64,000 nt of DNA from Cubamyces lactineus (taxonomy: Eukaryota > Basidiomycota > Agaricomycetes > Polyporales > Polyporaceae): contig JACDTU010000003.1 of the NCBI GenBank assembly GCA_022376465.1, positions 744,001 to 808,000 on the forward strand, in the 5' to 3' direction. The notes beneath the pieces were generated by a model. The model searched no databases and was not told where the DNA came from. It was given only the letters and a program-made list of their open reading frames with translations. This document shows, in pieces, positions 63,531-64,000 of the stretch. The translations under genes were made by a program, and so were the position numbers. Numbering within the stretch: position 1 is the stretch's first letter; each line of letters opens with the position of its first letter.

Positions 63531-64000
63531 ATGTGCGATAACAACAGCTCTTACTTGCCCAATCCGCGGCCCCGGGATAGCACGTCCAGAACTCGACCTC
63601 GATCTCCTCAGCTCGACCCCGAGCTTCTCTTGCACTGGGACAAAAGCGCGGCACCAAACAACTCCTCCGAGTCTGAGGCGCGGGCCGCTGACAAGAACAC
63701 GCTCGCGGTCCTGGGCCACTACGTTCTGGCGGCGGCGTACACGGACGTCCTCTTCCGCTCTGCACCAAACGTGATTATTCTTCCATCTTACCTGCCTCGT
63801 GTCTTCCCTCTGCGGGGTGTTTGGGTGGGGGCTGCGCCGAGCGTAGTGCTGATCGCGAACACTTTAGCTCGCCGCTGACAAGTTTTCTTCGGACGTGCGG
63901 GAGATCGAGGCGAAGCTGCAGGAGTCGGTGGATGGCTGGATTGGACGACATGAGTGGTACGAAAGCCTGCTCAGCTCGATTGGGCGCGTCCAAGGCCAGT
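63531..64000 (+). CDS. Unknown gene, 5' part, cut by the window edge
   Basis: Exon 1 is 63531-63770 and exon 2 starts at 63868 (intron with GTGATT and TTTAG) and runs off the window. The visible 124 residues start MCDNNSSYLPNPRPRD, a polar Pro/Ser/Arg-rich N-terminus, then ADKNTLAVLGHYVLAAAYTD. After the intron a charged, helical segment follows (REIEAKLQESVDGWIGRHEW). A coiled-coil protein is plausible. No family is recognised. Confidence 0.6.

Overview
The window is nuclear DNA of a filamentous basidiomycete, most likely an agaricomycete of the wood-decay type. The evidence is short GT-AG introns of about 45-80 bases, often with a CTGAC/CTAAC branch site, a secreted AA9 polysaccharide monooxygenase with a CBM1, Ty3/gypsy chromodomain elements, and basidiomycete gene structures throughout. 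Gene models were built by hand from splice signals. In every multi-exon model whose stop lies in the window, the summed exon length is a multiple of three.

Left part (1-19227): nested mobile DNA. A Ty3/gypsy-like element runs off the left edge (1-2184, minus strand). It has driven into the 5' end of a host-type or transposon-accessory gene (2156-3820). That gene is then cut by a 4.85-kb near-perfect palindrome (3810-8660) whose arms carry minisatellite DNA. The gene remnant (8661-8800) abuts the LTR of a second, nearly complete chromovirus (8801-19227, minus strand). This element has gag, a -1 frameshift site, pol with a chromodomain and two stop codons, two tiny membrane ORFs, a zinc-knuckle ORF and a chimeric 3' end. 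Both retroelements show a Tf1-like self-priming layout: the inferred mRNA 5' end is complementary to the primer-binding site. Both also have a leader with no ATG in any frame that nevertheless holds a long open frame.

Middle part (19228-33446): gene-poor. It holds an F-box-like gene, a small secreted protein, an AA9-CBM1 polysaccharide monooxygenase and an intradiol ring-cleavage dioxygenase. The last two lie next to each other on the same strand and fit lignocellulose use.

Right part (33447-64000): dense housekeeping genes. In order they are exosome subunit RRP43 (-), aspartate-semialdehyde dehydrogenase HOM2 (-), EMC6 (+), a small basidiomycete protein (+), TTC27/EMW1 (-), a Boi/Pob1-type SH3-SAM-PH protein with a CH-like C-terminus (-), an unknown nuclear-type protein (+), mitochondrial ribosomal protein uL13m (-), nucleoporin NUP192/205 (+), mitochondrial methionine aminopeptidase (-), TFIID subunit TAF4 (-), a CCCH-FG nucleoporin of the NUP42 type (+) and the start of an unknown gene (+). 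Several are divergent pairs with short shared promoters. Three models contain very small exons of 12, 7 and 3 coding bases.
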